Positions 31,385 through 40,093 of a stretch of 64,000 nucleotides of DNA are shown in pieces (within the stretch, counting starts at the first letter, position 1; each line of letters begins with the position of its first letter). Position numbers and translations under genes: made by a program. The notes below the pieces were generated by a model. It worked only from the letters and a program-made list of their open reading frames with translations, did not search any database and was not told where the DNA came from. Origin of the DNA: Actinomycetospora sp. NBRC 106378 (GTDB lineage Bacteria; Actinomycetota; Actinomycetes; Mycobacteriales; Pseudonocardiaceae); the NCBI RefSeq assembly GCF_030269685.1, contig NZ_BSTT01000002.1:1-64000 (forward strand), read 5' to 3'.

Positions 31385-31575
31385 CGGACCTTGCGCCGGT
31401 GGCTGGTGTCGCAGAACGGGAAGCGCTTGCTGCGCCGGCAGGTGCACACGGCGACCACCGGCCGGTCGGAGCGCACGATCTCGCCGTCGGGGGTCTCCAG
31501 CTCGACCGGGCCCTCGACCAGCATCGGGCCGCCGTCGGTGAGCGTGACGCGGGGGACGCGATCGGGAAGCGACAT
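31330..31575 (-). CDS. CDGSH iron-sulfur domain protein
   Basis: An 81-residue protein with a C-x-C-x8-C-x3-H 2Fe-2S motif (C44, C46, C55, H59: CTCRRSKRFPFCDTSH), the hallmark of mitoNEET-type CDGSH domains. It likely transfers electrons or senses redox state in the cytoplasm. It is convergent with, and overlaps, the heme-oxygenase-fold gene; the pair is a common neighbour set in actinomycetes. Confidence 0.92.
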   Translation of the reverse strand: MSLPDRVPRVTLTDGGPMLVEGPVELETPDGEIVRSDRPVVAVCTCRRSKRFPFCDTSHRRKVRQTRVRNEDDPESQDRMR

Positions 31576-31611
31576 GGCGTGCGACTACCCGAGCCCCTCC
31601 CACCGTCAAGC

Positions 31612-31659
31612 GTGAGGGGAACCCTCGGGCCACAAGAGCGCTCGAATCCTCCCCTCACG
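31612..31659. repeat. Repeat of the GTGAGGGG...CCCCTCAC family, copy 3
   Basis: GTGAGGGGAACCCTCGGGCC followed by ACAAGAGCGCTCGAATCC and TCCCCTCAC. The AtuA-type stop codon (31655-31657) is formed by its right end. It lies between two genes on the minus strand and may help termination. Confidence 0.72.
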
Positions 31660-33445
31660 TCCCGAGCAGGGCCTCCGGGACGTCGACGAGCCGGCTGCGC
31701 AGGTACTCGCCGAGACCCTTCGCCTGCGGGTCGGGACGGGTGGACGACGCGACGCCGTCGCCGAGGATGCCGTGCACCACGACGTTGACCGCCCGCAGGT
31801 TCGGCAGGGGGTGGACCTCGATCGCCAGGTCGGCGACCTCCGGCCCGAGCAGCTCCCGGACCCGGTCCGCCGTCAGGAAACCCTGCAGCCACGCGTGCGC
31901 GGCGTCCGCGCGGGCCCAGACCCCGATGTTCGCATCGCCGCCCTTGTCGCCCGACCGGGCGCCGACGACGGTGCCGAGGGGGACGCGGTGGGTCGGGCCC
32001 TCCTCCTGTGGCAGGAAAGCGTCGTTGCTGTCACCGGCTGACAGCAACGACGCTTTCCTGCCATCGGAGGTGGGCGGATCCGCCACGACCCGCCGCTCCC
32101 CGTCCGGCAGCACGACGGTGTGCGTGACGGCGGAGCGCGGCACGGCGGCCGGGCGGTAGACGCCGAAGGCCGACTCGGCGCTCGGCGGGGTCGTCGTGTG
32201 GAACCCGGCGTAGCCACCGAGCGCGAGCTCCATCGTCGCGTTGGAGAAGGACCGCCCGACGACGCGCGGGTCGGGGTCCTTCACCGTGACGCGCAGGTGG
32301 GCGGTGGCCTCGGCGTTCGACGCGGCGTCGGGGTGGTCGAAGCGGAGCAGCCGGACGTCGACCTCCGCGAACCGGTCGCGGCCGCCGAGCACCTCGAACA
32401 GCAGTTGCTCGGCGAACGCCGCCTTGGCCTCGATGTCCAGCCCGGTCAGTACCAACGTCATCGCGTTCCGGTAGCCGCCGGCGTCGTTGAGGGCGACCTT
32501 CAACGTCGGCGGCGGCGCCGACCCGCGCACCCCGGAGATCCGCACGCGGTGCTCGTCGTCCTGCGTGAGCGTGATCGTGTCGAAGTGCGTGGTGCAGTCC
32601 GGACCGAGGTAGGCGGGCGCGGCGATCTCGTAGAGCAGCTGCGCGGTGACGGTGCCGACCGACACCAGCCCGCCCGTCCCGGGGTGCTTCGTGATCACCG
32701 ACGAGCCGTCCGCGTCGACCTCGGCGATCGGGAACCCCGGGTAGCGGCGGTCGGTGACCTCGGCGAGGAACGAGTAGTTGCCACCGGTCGCCTGGGGGCC
32801 GCACTCGATGACGTGCCCGGCGACGACGGCACCGGCCAGCGCGTCGAGGTCCTCGCGCGACCAGCCGTGCCACCACGCCGCCGGCCCGACGACGAGCGAC
32901 GCGTCCGTGACCCGCCCGGTCACGACGACGTCGGCTCCCGCCTCCAGCGCCTCCGCGATGCCCCAGCCGCCCAGGTAGGCGTTGGCGGAGACGGGCTTCC
33001 CGACGACGGCGGGTTCGATCGCCTCCAGCGATCCCCGCAGGTCGTCACCCTCCACGTACGCGACGCGCGCGCCCGTGCCGAGGTCCTCGATCGCCGCCGC
33101 CAGCCCGGCCGGGTTGAGGCCGCCCGCGTTGGAGACGACCTTGATCCCGCGCGCGACGCAGTCGGCGAGCACGTCGCGCATCTGGGTCAGGAACGTCTTC
33201 GCGTACCCGGCGTCGGGGTCCTTGGCCTGGGCCTTCGCGAGGATGAGCATCGTCAGCTCGGCGAGGTAGTCCCCGCAGAGCACGTCGACGGGCCCACCGT
33301 CGAGCATCTCCCGGGCGGCGTTCAGGCGGTCGCCGTAGAAGCCGGAGATGTTGCCGATCCGCACCGGTCGTCCGCTGTGAGGGGAGGATTCGAGCGCTCT
33401 GGTGGCACGAGGGTTCCCCTCACGCGGGGTGGTGGGGGTGCTCAT
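31655..33445 (-). CDS. AtuA-family (DUF1446) protein with two in-frame repeat insertions
   Basis: A 596-residue acyclic terpene utilisation AtuA-like protein. The DUF1446 core (about 30-460) starts VRIGNISGFYGDRLNAAREML and includes NAGGLNPAGL and TGRVTDASLV; a small C-terminal domain begins near VVGARSGDKGGDANIG. Two palindromic repeats are read through in frame: one encodes REGNPRATRALESSPHSG at the N-terminus, one encodes DGRKASLLSAGDSNDAFLP in the linker. ATG at 33445 overlaps the upstream gene's stop; a GTG at 33364 would skip the N-terminal repeat. It is the last gene of the acyl-CoA operon; the biochemical role of AtuA is unknown. Confidence 0.85.
   Translation of the reverse strand: MSTPTTPREGNPRATRALESSPHSGRPVRIGNISGFYGDRLNAAREMLDGGPVDVLCGDYLAELTMLILAKAQAKDPDAGYAKTFLTQMRDVLADCVARGIKVVSNAGGLNPAGLAAAIEDLGTGARVAYVEGDDLRGSLEAIEPAVVGKPVSANAYLGGWGIAEALEAGADVVVTGRVTDASLVVGPAAWWHGWSREDLDALAGAVVAGHVIECGPQATGGNYSFLAEVTDRRYPGFPIAEVDADGSSVITKHPGTGGLVSVGTVTAQLLYEIAAPAYLGPDCTTHFDTITLTQDDEHRVRISGVRGSAPPPTLKVALNDAGGYRNAMTLVLTGLDIEAKAAFAEQLLFEVLGGRDRFAEVDVRLLRFDHPDAASNAEATAHLRVTVKDPDPRVVGRSFSNATMELALGGYAGFHTTTPPSAESAFGVYRPAAVPRSAVTHTVVLPDGERRVVADPPTSDGRKASLLSAGDSNDAFLPQEEGPTHRVPLGTVVGARSGDKGGDANIGVWARADAAHAWLQGFLTADRVRELLGPEVADLAIEVHPLPNLRAVNVVVHGILGDGVASSTRPDPQAKGLGEYLRSRLVDVPEALLGT
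32009..32063. repeat. GTGGCAGGAAAGCG repeat, copy 3 (perfect palindrome inside a gene)
   Basis: Arms 32009-32032 and 32040-32063 form a perfect 24-bp inverted repeat around ACCGGCT. Unlike copies 1, 2 and 4 it is a full palindrome, and it lies within the AtuA-type coding sequence, keeping the frame open between the two domains. Confidence 0.8.
33377..33424. repeat. Repeat of the GTGAGGGG...CCCCTCAC family, copy 4 (in coding sequence)
   Basis: GTGAGGGGAGGATTCGAGCG at the left and GAGGGTTCCCCTCAC at the right, opposite in orientation to copy 3. It is about 48 bp, a multiple of three, and encodes the extra N-terminal residues of the AtuA-type protein. Confidence 0.75.
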
Positions 33446-34227
33446 CGTGGCTTCCTCCCCGTGCCGGCCTCGCCCGCGAACGCCTGCCCGATGCGGGCCC
33501 ACTCGGTGGCGGCCGGGCCTTCGACGGTCAGGGCCAGGTCGTCCCGGTGCCGCCGCTGGGTGATCAGCAGGGCGAAGTCCTCGGCCGGCCCGCTGATGCG
33601 GTCGGGCGCGTCCTCCGGTCCCCACGTCCACGTCGACCCGTCGGGCGCGGTGAGCTCGACCCGGATCGGGACGTCGGGCATCTCCAGCCCGTGCGCGGCG
33701 TAGCTGAACGGCCGGGCGCCGACGCCGATGTGGGCCACGTGCCGGATCCGGTCCGAGGGCGCGTGGGTGACGTCGACCGTGTCGTAGACGTCCTGTGCGT
33801 GCGCCCAGGTCTCCATGATCCGGGCCGTCAACGAGGACGCGGCGCTCATGGCGGGCCCGAACCACGGCACCCGCGTCTTCGGGTCCAGCTCCCGGAACGC
33901 GGTGATCAGGCGCGCCCGCGCCTCGTCGAACCACGCGAGCATCTCCGCTCCGGACAGCGACCGGAACCGCTCGACGAACGTGTCCGGGCTGACCCCGCCC
34001 TCGGCGTCCATCGCGGCCTTCTCCGCGGCGAACGCGTCGGGGTCGGTGGCCGAGCGCAGCGCGACGTCGTCGAAGTAGGCGAGGTGCGAGACCTGGTCGG
34101 CGATCGTCCAGCCCTCCGCGGGGGTCTCCGCGCGCCACTGGTCCTCGGTCAGCGCCGCCAGCACGGCCCGCAGCTCGGCGGACTCGGCCGCGAGGTCGTC
34201 GGCGAGCGCGTCCATCGACACCGGCAT
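33442..34227 (-). CDS. TIGR03084-type (DinB/MDMPI-fold) protein
   Basis: A 261-residue protein of the TIGR03084 family, related to mycothiol-dependent maleylpyruvate isomerases (DinB-like four-helix bundle). Metal-ligand-type histidines are visible in VSHLAYFDD (about 48-56) and TWAHAQDVYD (about 145-154), with EGWTIADQVSHL. Start ATG has GGGGAGG upstream. It overlaps AtuA by four bases. In acyl-CoA operons such proteins may act as thiol-dependent accessory enzymes; the function is not established. Confidence 0.82.
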   Translation of the reverse strand: MPVSMDALADDLAAESAELRAVLAALTEDQWRAETPAEGWTIADQVSHLAYFDDVALRSATDPDAFAAEKAAMDAEGGVSPDTFVERFRSLSGAEMLAWFDEARARLITAFRELDPKTRVPWFGPAMSAASSLTARIMETWAHAQDVYDTVDVTHAPSDRIRHVAHIGVGARPFSYAAHGLEMPDVPIRVELTAPDGSTWTWGPEDAPDRISGPAEDFALLITQRRHRDDLALTVEGPAATEWARIGQAFAGEAGTGRKPR

Positions 34228-34232
34228 CGGTG

Positions 34233-34979
34233 CTACCTCCCCGTCCAGACCGGCGTGCGCTTGTCGCGGAACGCCGCCGGTCCCTCCTGCGCGTCCGCCG
34301 ACCGGTAGACCGGCGCCCAGATCTCCTCGGCCCGCTCGTAGACGTCGGACCGGGACAGGTACGCCGTCGCCTTCGCCGCGCGCACCGACAGCGGGGCGTT
34401 CGCGGCGATCCTGCGGGCGAGCTGCTGGGCCCGGTCCCGCAGCTCGGCTGAGGGGACGACGTGGTTCACCAGCCCCACCTCCCGGGCGCGCCCGGCATCG
34501 ACCGGGTCGCCGGTCAGCAGGATCTCCAGCGCCACCCGCGGCGGGACCAGCCACGACAGCGGCGCCGCCCAGGGCGACCCGCGCCCCACCTTCACCTCGC
34601 TGACGGCGAACCGGGCGTGCTCGGCGGCGACGACCAGGTCGCACTGCTGGGCGAGCAGGAAGCCGCCGGCGTAGGCGACGCCGTTGACCGCGGCGATCGT
34701 CGGCTTCGGCACGTCGATGTTGCGTCCGAACTGGGGCAGGAAGTCGGGCGGCGGGATCTCCAGGGAGGTCTCCGCCATCTCCTTGAGGTCGCCGCCCGCG
34801 CAGAACGCCTTCTCACCGGCGCCGGTCAGCACGAGGACGGCGGCATCGGAGTCGTCCACGAACCGGCGCGTGCCCTCCCAGAGCCCGTCCCGGACCTCCT
34901 TGGACAACGCGTTCCGCGCCTCCGGGCGGTCGATCGTCAGCCAGGCGACGCCGTCGTCGACCTCGTACCGCACGGTCAC
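34233..34979 (-). CDS. Enoyl-CoA hydratase/isomerase family protein
   Basis: A 248-residue crotonase-fold protein. FCAGGDLKEM (about 60-69) is the oxyanion-hole segment, NGVAYAGGFLLAQQCD (about 98-113) the second, and VSEVKVGRGSPW follows. It likely hydrates an unsaturated (perhaps branched) acyl-CoA formed by the carboxylase. GTG at 34979 overlaps the ligase stop by four bases. Confidence 0.9.
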   Translation of the reverse strand: MTVRYEVDDGVAWLTIDRPEARNALSKEVRDGLWEGTRRFVDDSDAAVLVLTGAGEKAFCAGGDLKEMAETSLEIPPPDFLPQFGRNIDVPKPTIAAVNGVAYAGGFLLAQQCDLVVAAEHARFAVSEVKVGRGSPWAAPLSWLVPPRVALEILLTGDPVDAGRAREVGLVNHVVPSAELRDRAQQLARRIAANAPLSVRAAKATAYLSRSDVYERAEEIWAPVYRSADAQEGPAAFRDKRTPVWTGR

Positions 34980-36472
34980 GGGAACATCCTCCGCAGGTCG
35001 GGCCGGTTGAGCTTGCCGCTGCCGGTGCGGGGCAGCGCGTCGACGATCTCGATCCGCCGCGGCCGGTGCATGCCCTGCAGGTCGGGGTGCTCGGCGCACC
35101 ACCGGTGCAGCTCCTCCACGGTGATCTCCCGGCGGGTCACCACCACGGCCGTCACCTGCTCCACCCACCGCTCGTGTGCGGTGCCGATGACGGCGACCTC
35201 GGCGAGGTCGGGGTGGCCCGCGAGGTGTTCCTCGACCATCTGCGGGAACACGTTCTCCCCGCCGGAGACGATCATGTCGTCGATCCGGTCGACGTAGTAC
35301 AGGTAGCCGTCGGCGTCGCGGGACATGAGGTCGCCGGTGCGGAACCAGCCGTCCACGAACTTCTCCGAGTCGTCCACACCCCAGTAGCCCGGCGTCACCG
35401 CGTCGCCCCGCACCCAGAGCTCGCCGACTCCGGCGTCACCCGGCTCCAGGTCCGGCGAGCCGTCGACCGGCACCAGCCGCGTCCGCACGATCTGGTCCAG
35501 GGCACGGCCCATGGAGTCCGGACGACGGGTCTCGCCGGCGCGGTAGGTCACGACCAGCCCGCTCTGCTCGGTCTGTCCGTAGATCTCCGTGCCGAGGATG
35601 CCGGTGCCCTTCTCCAGGCGCTCGATGGCGGCCGTCGGGGTCCGCGAGCCGCCGAACATGCAGACCCGGAAGGAGTCCAGGACGACGGGGTTCTCCACCG
35701 TCCGGTTCCCGACGTCGATCATCATCGTGGAGATCAGCCCGCCGTAGGTCGGGCGCAGCTGTTCGACGAGCTCCAGCCAGCGCACCACGTCCCAGCGCGG
35801 CATGAACGTGATCTGCCCGCCGCGCACGAGCATCGGGAGGCTCGCGAGCTGCAGGCCGCCGACGTGGAACATCGGCATGCAGTTGAGGACGTGGTCCTCA
35901 CCGGTCAGCTCGTACACCTCGATGGCGCCGTCGACCTGCGCCGCGATGTTGCGGTGGGTCTGCCGGACGCCCTTCGGCACCCCGGTCGACCCCGACGTGT
36001 ACATCAGCAGCGCGTCGTCGCCGTCCAGGCGCGGGACCACGCCGTCGAGCGGCTCCGCCCCGGCGACCGCCGTCGCGAACGAGCCCTCCGCACCCGTCGT
36101 CAGGAAGACGGGGGTCTCCGCGCCGAGCACTCGCTCGACGCGCTCGACGTCCTGCGCGGGCAGGACGACGAGCCGTGCGCCGGAGTCGAGGAGCGCGTGG
36201 CGCAGCGGCGCGTCGGGGAACATGTAGTTCAGCGGGACGCCGACCGCGCCTGCCTGCCAGGCCCCGACGATCGCGACGAGGTACTCCAGGCAGTTCGGCG
36301 CGAGCACGGCGACGCGGTCGCCCTCGTTCACGCCGGTCGCGCGGAGGTAGCCGGCGAACCGGGCGACCTGGTCGGCGAACTCCGCATACGGGATCTCGGT
36401 GGCGTCCAGGCGTAGCGCCACCTGCTCGGCGTGGTCGGCCGCGGCCCGCCGCAGCAGCGTCGCGAGGTTCAT
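34976..36472 (-). CDS. AMP-dependent acyl-CoA synthetase (ligase)
   Basis: A 498-residue ANL-superfamily enzyme with the P-loop YTSGSTGVPKGV (about 158-169), EIYGQTEQSG (about 298-307) and the hinge GWFRTGDLMSRDADGYLYYVDR; the catalytic lysine lies in PRTGSGKLNRPDL near the C-terminus. It activates a carboxylic acid to its CoA thioester. ATG overlaps the carboxylase alpha stop. Confidence 0.93.
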   Translation of the reverse strand: MNLATLLRRAAADHAEQVALRLDATEIPYAEFADQVARFAGYLRATGVNEGDRVAVLAPNCLEYLVAIVGAWQAGAVGVPLNYMFPDAPLRHALLDSGARLVVLPAQDVERVERVLGAETPVFLTTGAEGSFATAVAGAEPLDGVVPRLDGDDALLMYTSGSTGVPKGVRQTHRNIAAQVDGAIEVYELTGEDHVLNCMPMFHVGGLQLASLPMLVRGGQITFMPRWDVVRWLELVEQLRPTYGGLISTMMIDVGNRTVENPVVLDSFRVCMFGGSRTPTAAIERLEKGTGILGTEIYGQTEQSGLVVTYRAGETRRPDSMGRALDQIVRTRLVPVDGSPDLEPGDAGVGELWVRGDAVTPGYWGVDDSEKFVDGWFRTGDLMSRDADGYLYYVDRIDDMIVSGGENVFPQMVEEHLAGHPDLAEVAVIGTAHERWVEQVTAVVVTRREITVEELHRWCAEHPDLQGMHRPRRIEIVDALPRTGSGKLNRPDLRRMFP

Positions 36473-38418
36473 GACGGCTCCTCCACCACAGCCAGCACCT
36501 GGCGCGTCTCGACCTGGTCGCCCGCGCTGACGTGCAGTTCCGTGACGACGCCGTCGACCGGCGCCGCGACCGTGTGCTCCATCTTCATGGCCTCCAGGAC
36601 GACGAGGGCGGCTCCCGCCGCCACGGTGTCACCGCTTGCCGCCAGCACCCGCACCACGGTGCCGGGCATCGGCGCGAGCAGGGACCCGGCGTGGGCGACG
36701 GCGTTCGGGTCGGCGAAGCGGGGCACGTCGTCGAACGCGCTCGACCCGTCCGGGCCGTCCACGAACGTCCGCCCCGCAGCGCGGTGGATCCGGTAGGTCC
36801 GGCGCACCCCGTCCAGGGTCAGCACCACCTCGGCCGGGGACGCCGACACCAGCGCGACGTCCAGCGGCTCACCGTCGACCGCGACGTCCAGGCCGGACCG
36901 GCGGAAGGAGTAGGCGACCTCGAGGGTCCGGTCGTCGGACCGATAGCCGACCGTCTGCGGCGGGCCGCCGACGTTGCGCCATCCCGACGGCAGGTCGGGC
37001 AGCACCCGCGCCTCCGCGCGGTGCTGCGCCTGCGCCGCGAGTGCCGCGGCGACGGCCCGCACCTGCTCGCCGGCGGGCGCACCCGGCGTCAGGAGCTCGG
37101 GGTGGCGCGGGAGGTAGCCGGTGTCGGTGCCGCCGGCGAGGAACTCGTCGTCGCGCAGGATGCCGACGAGCAGGTCGCGGTTGGTGGTGACGCCGTGGAT
37201 GCCGGCCTGCGCGAGCGCGCGGGCCAGCGTGCGGGCGGCCTCGGTGCGCGTCGGGCCGTGGGCGATGACCTTGGCGAGCATGGGGTCGTAGTGCGGGCTG
37301 ACGACGGAGCCGTCGGTCACCCCGGCATCGACCCGCACGCCCGGCAGGGCCGGGATCGCGAAGCGGTGCAACGTCCCGGTCGCGGGCAGGTAGCCCGCGG
37401 GGACGTCCTCGGCGTAGAGGCGGACCTCGATGGCGTGCCCGTCGATCCGGGCGCCCGTGACCTCGGGCGGGAGTGGGTGCCCCTCGGCGACCCGCAGCTG
37501 CAGCGCGACGAGGTCCAGGCCCGTGACCAGCTCCGTCACCGGGTGCTCGACCTGCAGGCGGGTGTTGACCTCGAGGAAGAAGAAGCTGCCGTCGCGGTCG
37601 AGGACGAACTCGACGGTGCCCGCGCCGGTGTAGCCGATGGCCTTGCCGGCGGCGACGGCCGCGGCACCCAGCTCGGCGCGCAGCGTCGCGTCGACGGCGG
37701 GGGAGGGGCTCTCCTCCACGATCTTCTGGTAGCGCCGCTGGATGGAGCACTCGCGCTCGAAGAGGTGCACGACCTCGCCGTGCGAGTCGCCGACGATCTG
37801 CACCTCGACGTGGCGCGGGTCCTCCACGTAGCGCTCGAGGAACACCGTCCCGTCGCCGAACGCGGACGCCGCCTCCCGGCGCGCGCCCTCGACGGCGTCG
37901 GCCAGATCGGACTGCCGTCGGACGATCCGCATCCCGCGGCCACCACCGCCGAAGGCGGCCTTGACCAGCACCGGGAAGTCGAGGTCGGTCGGCAGGTCCG
38001 CGCCCTCGGGGAGGAACGCGCCCGGGAGCACCGGCACCCCCGCCGCGTCCATCATCGCCTTCGCCTCGAGCTTGGAGCCCATGGAGGCGATGGCGTCCGG
38101 CGTCGGCCCGACGAACGTCAGGCCGGCTGCGGCGCAGTCGCGGGCGAACCCGGCGTTCTCGGAGAGGAAGCCGTAGCCGGGGTGCACCGCGTCGGCGCCG
38201 GTGGCCCGGGCGGCGGCGATGACGAGGTCGGCCCGCAGGTAGGTGTCGGTCGGTGACGCACCCGGCAGCCGGACCGCCTCGTCGGCGAGGGCGACGAACG
38301 GGGCGTCGGCGTCGGGGTCGGAGTACACGGCGACGGTGTCGATCCCGAGCGCCTGCGCGGTGCGCATGACGCGGGCGGCGATCTCGCCGCGGTTGGCCAC
38401 CAGCAGCTTGGTGATCAT
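36469..38418 (-). CDS. Acyl-CoA carboxylase alpha subunit (biotin carboxylase plus BCCP)
   Basis: A 649-residue protein with the biotin carboxylase domain (N-terminal KLLVANRGEIAARV, ATP-grasp GGGGRGMRIV about 155, HVEVQIVGD about 203, EVNTRLQVEHPVTE about 285) and a C-terminal biotinyl domain with EAMKMEH (about residue 610). It carboxylates biotin for the beta subunit encoded upstream, 75 bp away. The type resembles subunits of 3-methylcrotonyl-/geranyl-CoA carboxylases, consistent with AtuA and enoyl-CoA hydratase in the operon. Confidence 0.94.
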   Translation of the reverse strand: MITKLLVANRGEIAARVMRTAQALGIDTVAVYSDPDADAPFVALADEAVRLPGASPTDTYLRADLVIAAARATGADAVHPGYGFLSENAGFARDCAAAGLTFVGPTPDAIASMGSKLEAKAMMDAAGVPVLPGAFLPEGADLPTDLDFPVLVKAAFGGGGRGMRIVRRQSDLADAVEGARREAASAFGDGTVFLERYVEDPRHVEVQIVGDSHGEVVHLFERECSIQRRYQKIVEESPSPAVDATLRAELGAAAVAAGKAIGYTGAGTVEFVLDRDGSFFFLEVNTRLQVEHPVTELVTGLDLVALQLRVAEGHPLPPEVTGARIDGHAIEVRLYAEDVPAGYLPATGTLHRFAIPALPGVRVDAGVTDGSVVSPHYDPMLAKVIAHGPTRTEAARTLARALAQAGIHGVTTNRDLLVGILRDDEFLAGGTDTGYLPRHPELLTPGAPAGEQVRAVAAALAAQAQHRAEARVLPDLPSGWRNVGGPPQTVGYRSDDRTLEVAYSFRRSGLDVAVDGEPLDVALVSASPAEVVLTLDGVRRTYRIHRAAGRTFVDGPDGSSAFDDVPRFADPNAVAHAGSLLAPMPGTVVRVLAASGDTVAAGAALVVLEAMKMEHTVAAPVDGVVTELHVSAGDQVETRQVLAVVEEPS

Positions 38419-38438
38419 GATGTGCGCTCCGCGCAGGA

Positions 38439-38474
38439 GAGCACTAATCCGTGCCTGAGCACGGAAAAGTGCTC
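38439..38474. repeat. Palindrome between carboxylase subunit genes
   Basis: GAGCACTAATCCGTG (38439-38453) and CACGGAAAAGTGCTC (38460-38474) with two mismatches and a short loop. Same family as 8487-8552 and 10603-10672. In the operon it stands between beta and alpha subunit genes and might tune their ratio. Confidence 0.7.
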
Positions 38475-38493
38475 ACCTGGCGAAGCCACCTCC

Positions 38494-40092
38494 TCACATC
38501 CGGAACGTGCCGTAGCCACGACGGCCGGCGACGGGGTTGGAGTGGACGGCCGAGAGCGACAGGCCGAGCACGGTGCGGGTGTCCCGGGGGTCGACGATGC
38601 CGTCGTCGTAGAGCTTCCCGGAGATGAAGAAGCTGTGGGACTCGGCCTCGATCTGGGCCTCGATCGCCCGGGTGCGGGCGGCGTCGGCCTCCTCGTCGAA
38701 CGGCTTGCCCTGCGACTGCGCCGAGGCCCGCCCGACGATCGACATGACGCCCGCGAGCTGCGCGGCGCCCATGACGGCGAGCTTCGCGCCGGGCCAGGCG
38801 AACATCAGCCGCGGGTCGTACGCCCGGCCTGACATGCCGTAGTTGCCGGCCCCGAACGACGACGCCATGTTGATCGTCAGGTGCGGCACCGCGCTGTTGG
38901 TCACCGCGTTGATCATCTTGGCGCCGTCCTTGATGATCCCGCCCTGCTCGTAGTCGGTGCCGACCATGTAGCCGGTCGTGTTCTGCAGGAAGATCAGCGG
39001 CGTGTCGGTCTGGTTGGCCAGCAGGATGAACTCGCTGGCCTTCTTCGCCTCCTCCGAGAACAGCACGCCGCGGTGGTTCGCGAGGACCCCGACCGGATAG
39101 CCGTGGACGCTCGCCCACCCGGTCACGAGCGAGGTGCCGTAGAGCGGCTTGTACTCGTCGAACTCCGAGCCGTCGACGGTGCGTGCGAGCACCTCGCGCG
39201 GGTCGAACGGCACCTTCGGGTCGGGTGGCAGGAGGCCGAGGATCTCCTCGGGGTCGTAGCGCGGGGGCGCCGCGTTCTCAGCAGGAGGAGGCCCCAGCTT
39301 GCGCCAGTGGAACCGCGACACGATCTCCCGGCCGAGCCGGATCGCGTCGCGCTCGTCGGTGGCGAAGTAGTCGGAGAGCCCCGAGACGCGGGAGTGCATC
39401 TCGGCCCCGCCGAGCGACTCGTCGTCCGCGGTCTCGCCGGTCGCCATCTTCACCAACGGCGGGCCACCGAGGAACACCTTCGCGGCCCGGTCGACCAGCA
39501 CCGCGTAGTCGCACATGCCGGGCACGTACGCACCACCGGCCGTCGAGTTGCCGAACACCAGCGCGACCGTCGGGATCGCCATCGACGACAGCTCGGTGAG
39601 CTCGTGGAAGATGCGCCCGGCCGGCACGAACAGGTCGGCCTGCGTCGGCAGGTCCGCCCCGCCCGACTCGACGAGGTTGATCACCGGGAGCCGGTTGAGC
39701 CGCGCGATCTCGAGCGCCCGCAGCGTCTTGCGCAGCGAGTACGGGTTCATCGCGCCGCCGCGGACCGTCGGGTCGTGTCCGATGATCACGCACTCGACGC
39801 CGGACACGACGCCGATCCCGGTGAGGACCGACGCGCCGACCGTGAACTCCGTGCCCCACGCCGCGAGCGGCGAGAGCTCCAGGAACGGCGAGTCCGGGTC
39901 GAGCAGCAGGGTGAGCCGTTCGCGCACCGGCAGCTTCCCGCGGTCGCGGTGGCGCTGCGTGTAGCGCTCGCCCCCGCCCGCGACGGCGAGCTCGAGCTGC
40001 TCGTCGAGCTGCGCGATCACCTCGAGCTGCTGCTTGCGGTTCGAGGCGAAAGTTTCCGACGACGGGTCGAGCAGGCTGGTCAGGACCGCCAC
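38494..40092 (-). CDS. Acyl-CoA carboxylase beta subunit (carboxyltransferase)
   Basis: A 532-residue carboxyltransferase of the 3-methylcrotonyl-/geranyl-CoA type. It has INLVESGGADLPTQADLFV (about 138-156), FGNSTAGGAYVPGMCDY (about 175-191), LANQTDTPLIFLQNTTGYMVG (about 365) and ASSFGAGNYGMSGRAYDPR. It transfers CO2 from biotin to an alpha,beta-unsaturated acyl-CoA. The type fits leucine/isovalerate or acyclic terpenoid breakdown. There is one base between this gene and the upstream ligase. Confidence 0.94.
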   Translation of the reverse strand: MAVLTSLLDPSSETFASNRKQQLEVIAQLDEQLELAVAGGGERYTQRHRDRGKLPVRERLTLLLDPDSPFLELSPLAAWGTEFTVGASVLTGIGVVSGVECVIIGHDPTVRGGAMNPYSLRKTLRALEIARLNRLPVINLVESGGADLPTQADLFVPAGRIFHELTELSSMAIPTVALVFGNSTAGGAYVPGMCDYAVLVDRAAKVFLGGPPLVKMATGETADDESLGGAEMHSRVSGLSDYFATDERDAIRLGREIVSRFHWRKLGPPPAENAAPPRYDPEEILGLLPPDPKVPFDPREVLARTVDGSEFDEYKPLYGTSLVTGWASVHGYPVGVLANHRGVLFSEEAKKASEFILLANQTDTPLIFLQNTTGYMVGTDYEQGGIIKDGAKMINAVTNSAVPHLTINMASSFGAGNYGMSGRAYDPRLMFAWPGAKLAVMGAAQLAGVMSIVGRASAQSQGKPFDEEADAARTRAIEAQIEAESHSFFISGKLYDDGIVDPRDTRTVLGLSLSAVHSNPVAGRRGYGTFRM

Positions 40093-40093
40093 C

